Shown piece by piece: positions 63,446 through 64,000 of a stretch of DNA of 64,000 nucleotides. Each line of letters starts with the position of its first letter. The stretch's first letter is position 1. Origin of the DNA: Beijerinckiaceae bacterium. Its GTDB lineage: Bacteria > Pseudomonadota > Alphaproteobacteria > Rhizobiales > Beijerinckiaceae. The notes below the pieces were generated by a model. That model made no database searches. It was not told where the DNA came from and was given only the letters and a program-made list of their open reading frames with translations. The stretch lies in NCBI GenBank assembly GCA_019753285.1, contig JAIELD010000023.1, forward strand, positions 1 to 64,000. The letters are read 5' to 3'. Made by a program: the position numbers and the translations under genes.

Positions 63446-64000
63446 ATGCTGTGTGAAACGCCTTCGTTCTCCCGCCGGCTGCTGCTGAAGGGCAGCGCCA
63501 GTTTCTTTGCCTGGAGCCATCTGCCGAGATTTGCGCGCGCCGCAGATCGCCGCGATCCGCGCTTCCTGACGATCATTCTGCGCGGTGCGCTCGACGGGCT
63601 CTCGGCTGTCGCGCCGATCGGCGATCCCGACTACGCCGCCCTGCGTGCGCAGATCGCGCTCTCGCGTGACGGCGACACCGCCGCCCTGCCGCTTGACGGC
63701 TTCTTTGCGCTGCATCCGGCGATGCCGAACCTGCTGCGGCTCTTCAAGGCCGGGCAGGCGACCGTCGTGCATGCTGTGGCCTCCCCCTATCGCGAGCGCT
63801 CGCATTTCGACGGGCAGGACGTGCTCGAAAGCGGGCTCGGCGGCGTGGCATCCGTTTCAAGCGGCTGGCTCAATCGGGCGCTCGGCGCGCTTCCGGCTGG
63901 CGATCGGGTGGTGCGCAAAGGCGCGCTCGGCATCGGGCCGGTGACGCCGTTGATCCTGCGCGGTTCTGCGCCGGTCATGGGCTGGGCGCCGCCGGCGCTG
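63446..64000 (+). CDS. DUF1501 family protein (partial, cut by window end)
   Basis: 185 codons are visible and the frame is open at the window edge. The N-terminus has a twin-arginine-type signal (SRRLLLKGSASFFAWSHLP), then DPRFLTIILRGALDGLSAVAPIGDPDYAALRAQIA, FALHPAMPNLLRLFKAGQATVVHAVASPYRERSHFDGQDVLESG, the DUF1501 pattern related to alkaline-phosphatase-like hydrolases. GAGG lies upstream of ATG 63446. With the preceding DUF1800 gene it forms a likely operon of exported or envelope function. Confidence 0.9.
   Translation, partial: MLCETPSFSRRLLLKGSASFFAWSHLPRFARAADRRDPRFLTIILRGALDGLSAVAPIGDPDYAALRAQIALSRDGDTAALPLDGFFALHPAMPNLLRLFKAGQATVVHAVASPYRERSHFDGQDVLESGLGGVASVSSGWLNRALGALPAGDRVVRKGALGIGPVTPLILRGSAPVMGWAPPAL

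Overview
The window reads as a chromosomal segment of a GC-rich alphaproteobacterium, most likely of the order Hyphomicrobiales (Rhizobiales). The clues are the separate petABC genes for the cytochrome bc1 complex, the prs/rplY/pth/ychF and ubiK/lgt/MidA-like/pgeF gene groups, Omp25/Omp31-type small porins beginning with a 'DLPR-TAP' mature end, a UvrB with a long N-terminal extension, and DUF3775, DUF3072 and extensin-family genes common in this order. No rRNA, tRNA, CRISPR array or transposase was recognised. Genus-level placement is not possible from what I can see.

Layout. 0-15 kb: apt, a tandem MaoC protein, ychF, phhA, mtnP, a MAPEG protein, petABC, trmL-hemF, a secreted hydrolase-like protein, pth and rplY, then a 1.7 kb accessory patch (Phd-VapC, a glyoxalase-fold protein, BrnTA), then prs. 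15-23 kb: a lipoprotein, a methyltransferase, uvrC, a Tat-exported amidohydrolase and the overlapping run pgsA-moaD-moaE-NAGPA-like. 23-33 kb: ilvE, a MarR regulator, an OmpR/EnvZ-type two-component pair (PetP/PetR-like set), a TetR regulator, proC, a YbjN protein, ubiK, lgt, a MidA-like methyltransferase, pgeF, a pteridine-reductase-like SDR and a glycosyltransferase. 33-40 kb: two beta-barrel outer membrane proteins with strong terminators, a GST, rlmJ, RNase T2 and secreted or lipoprotein genes. 40-45 kb: the ugpBAEC sn-glycerol-3-phosphate importer. 45-52 kb: two tiny membrane-peptide ORFs, a dienelactone hydrolase, a Tim44-like protein, CsaA-like and PilZ proteins, a LysR/isochorismatase divergent pair and small conserved proteins. 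52-64 kb: uvrB, an APS kinase plus coiled-coil sulfotransferase module, DUF3775, a Dda/RecD-like helicase, an ABC exporter, and a DUF1800-DUF1501 pair cut by the window end.

How the genes connect. petA, petB and petC encode the three catalytic subunits of bc1. A MarR/response-regulator/sensor-kinase set 16 kb away resembles the PetP/PetR regulators of Rhodobacter bc1. uvrB and uvrC supply nucleotide excision repair. ugpBAEC is a complete transporter. cysC makes PAPS, the donor for the sulfotransferase immediately downstream. Several divergent regulator/target pairs carry clear inverted-repeat operators, and these are reported separately.

The most unusual items are the APS-kinase/sulfotransferase module with an internally duplicated coiled-coil domain and a locally AT-rich catalytic part; two unannotated membrane peptides of 27 and 36 codons with strong ribosome-binding sites; the twin 14-bp palindromes 32 bp apart in front of the isochorismatase gene; an AT-rich palindromic spacer upstream of the second porin; and the double toxin-antitoxin patch placed between prs and rplY.
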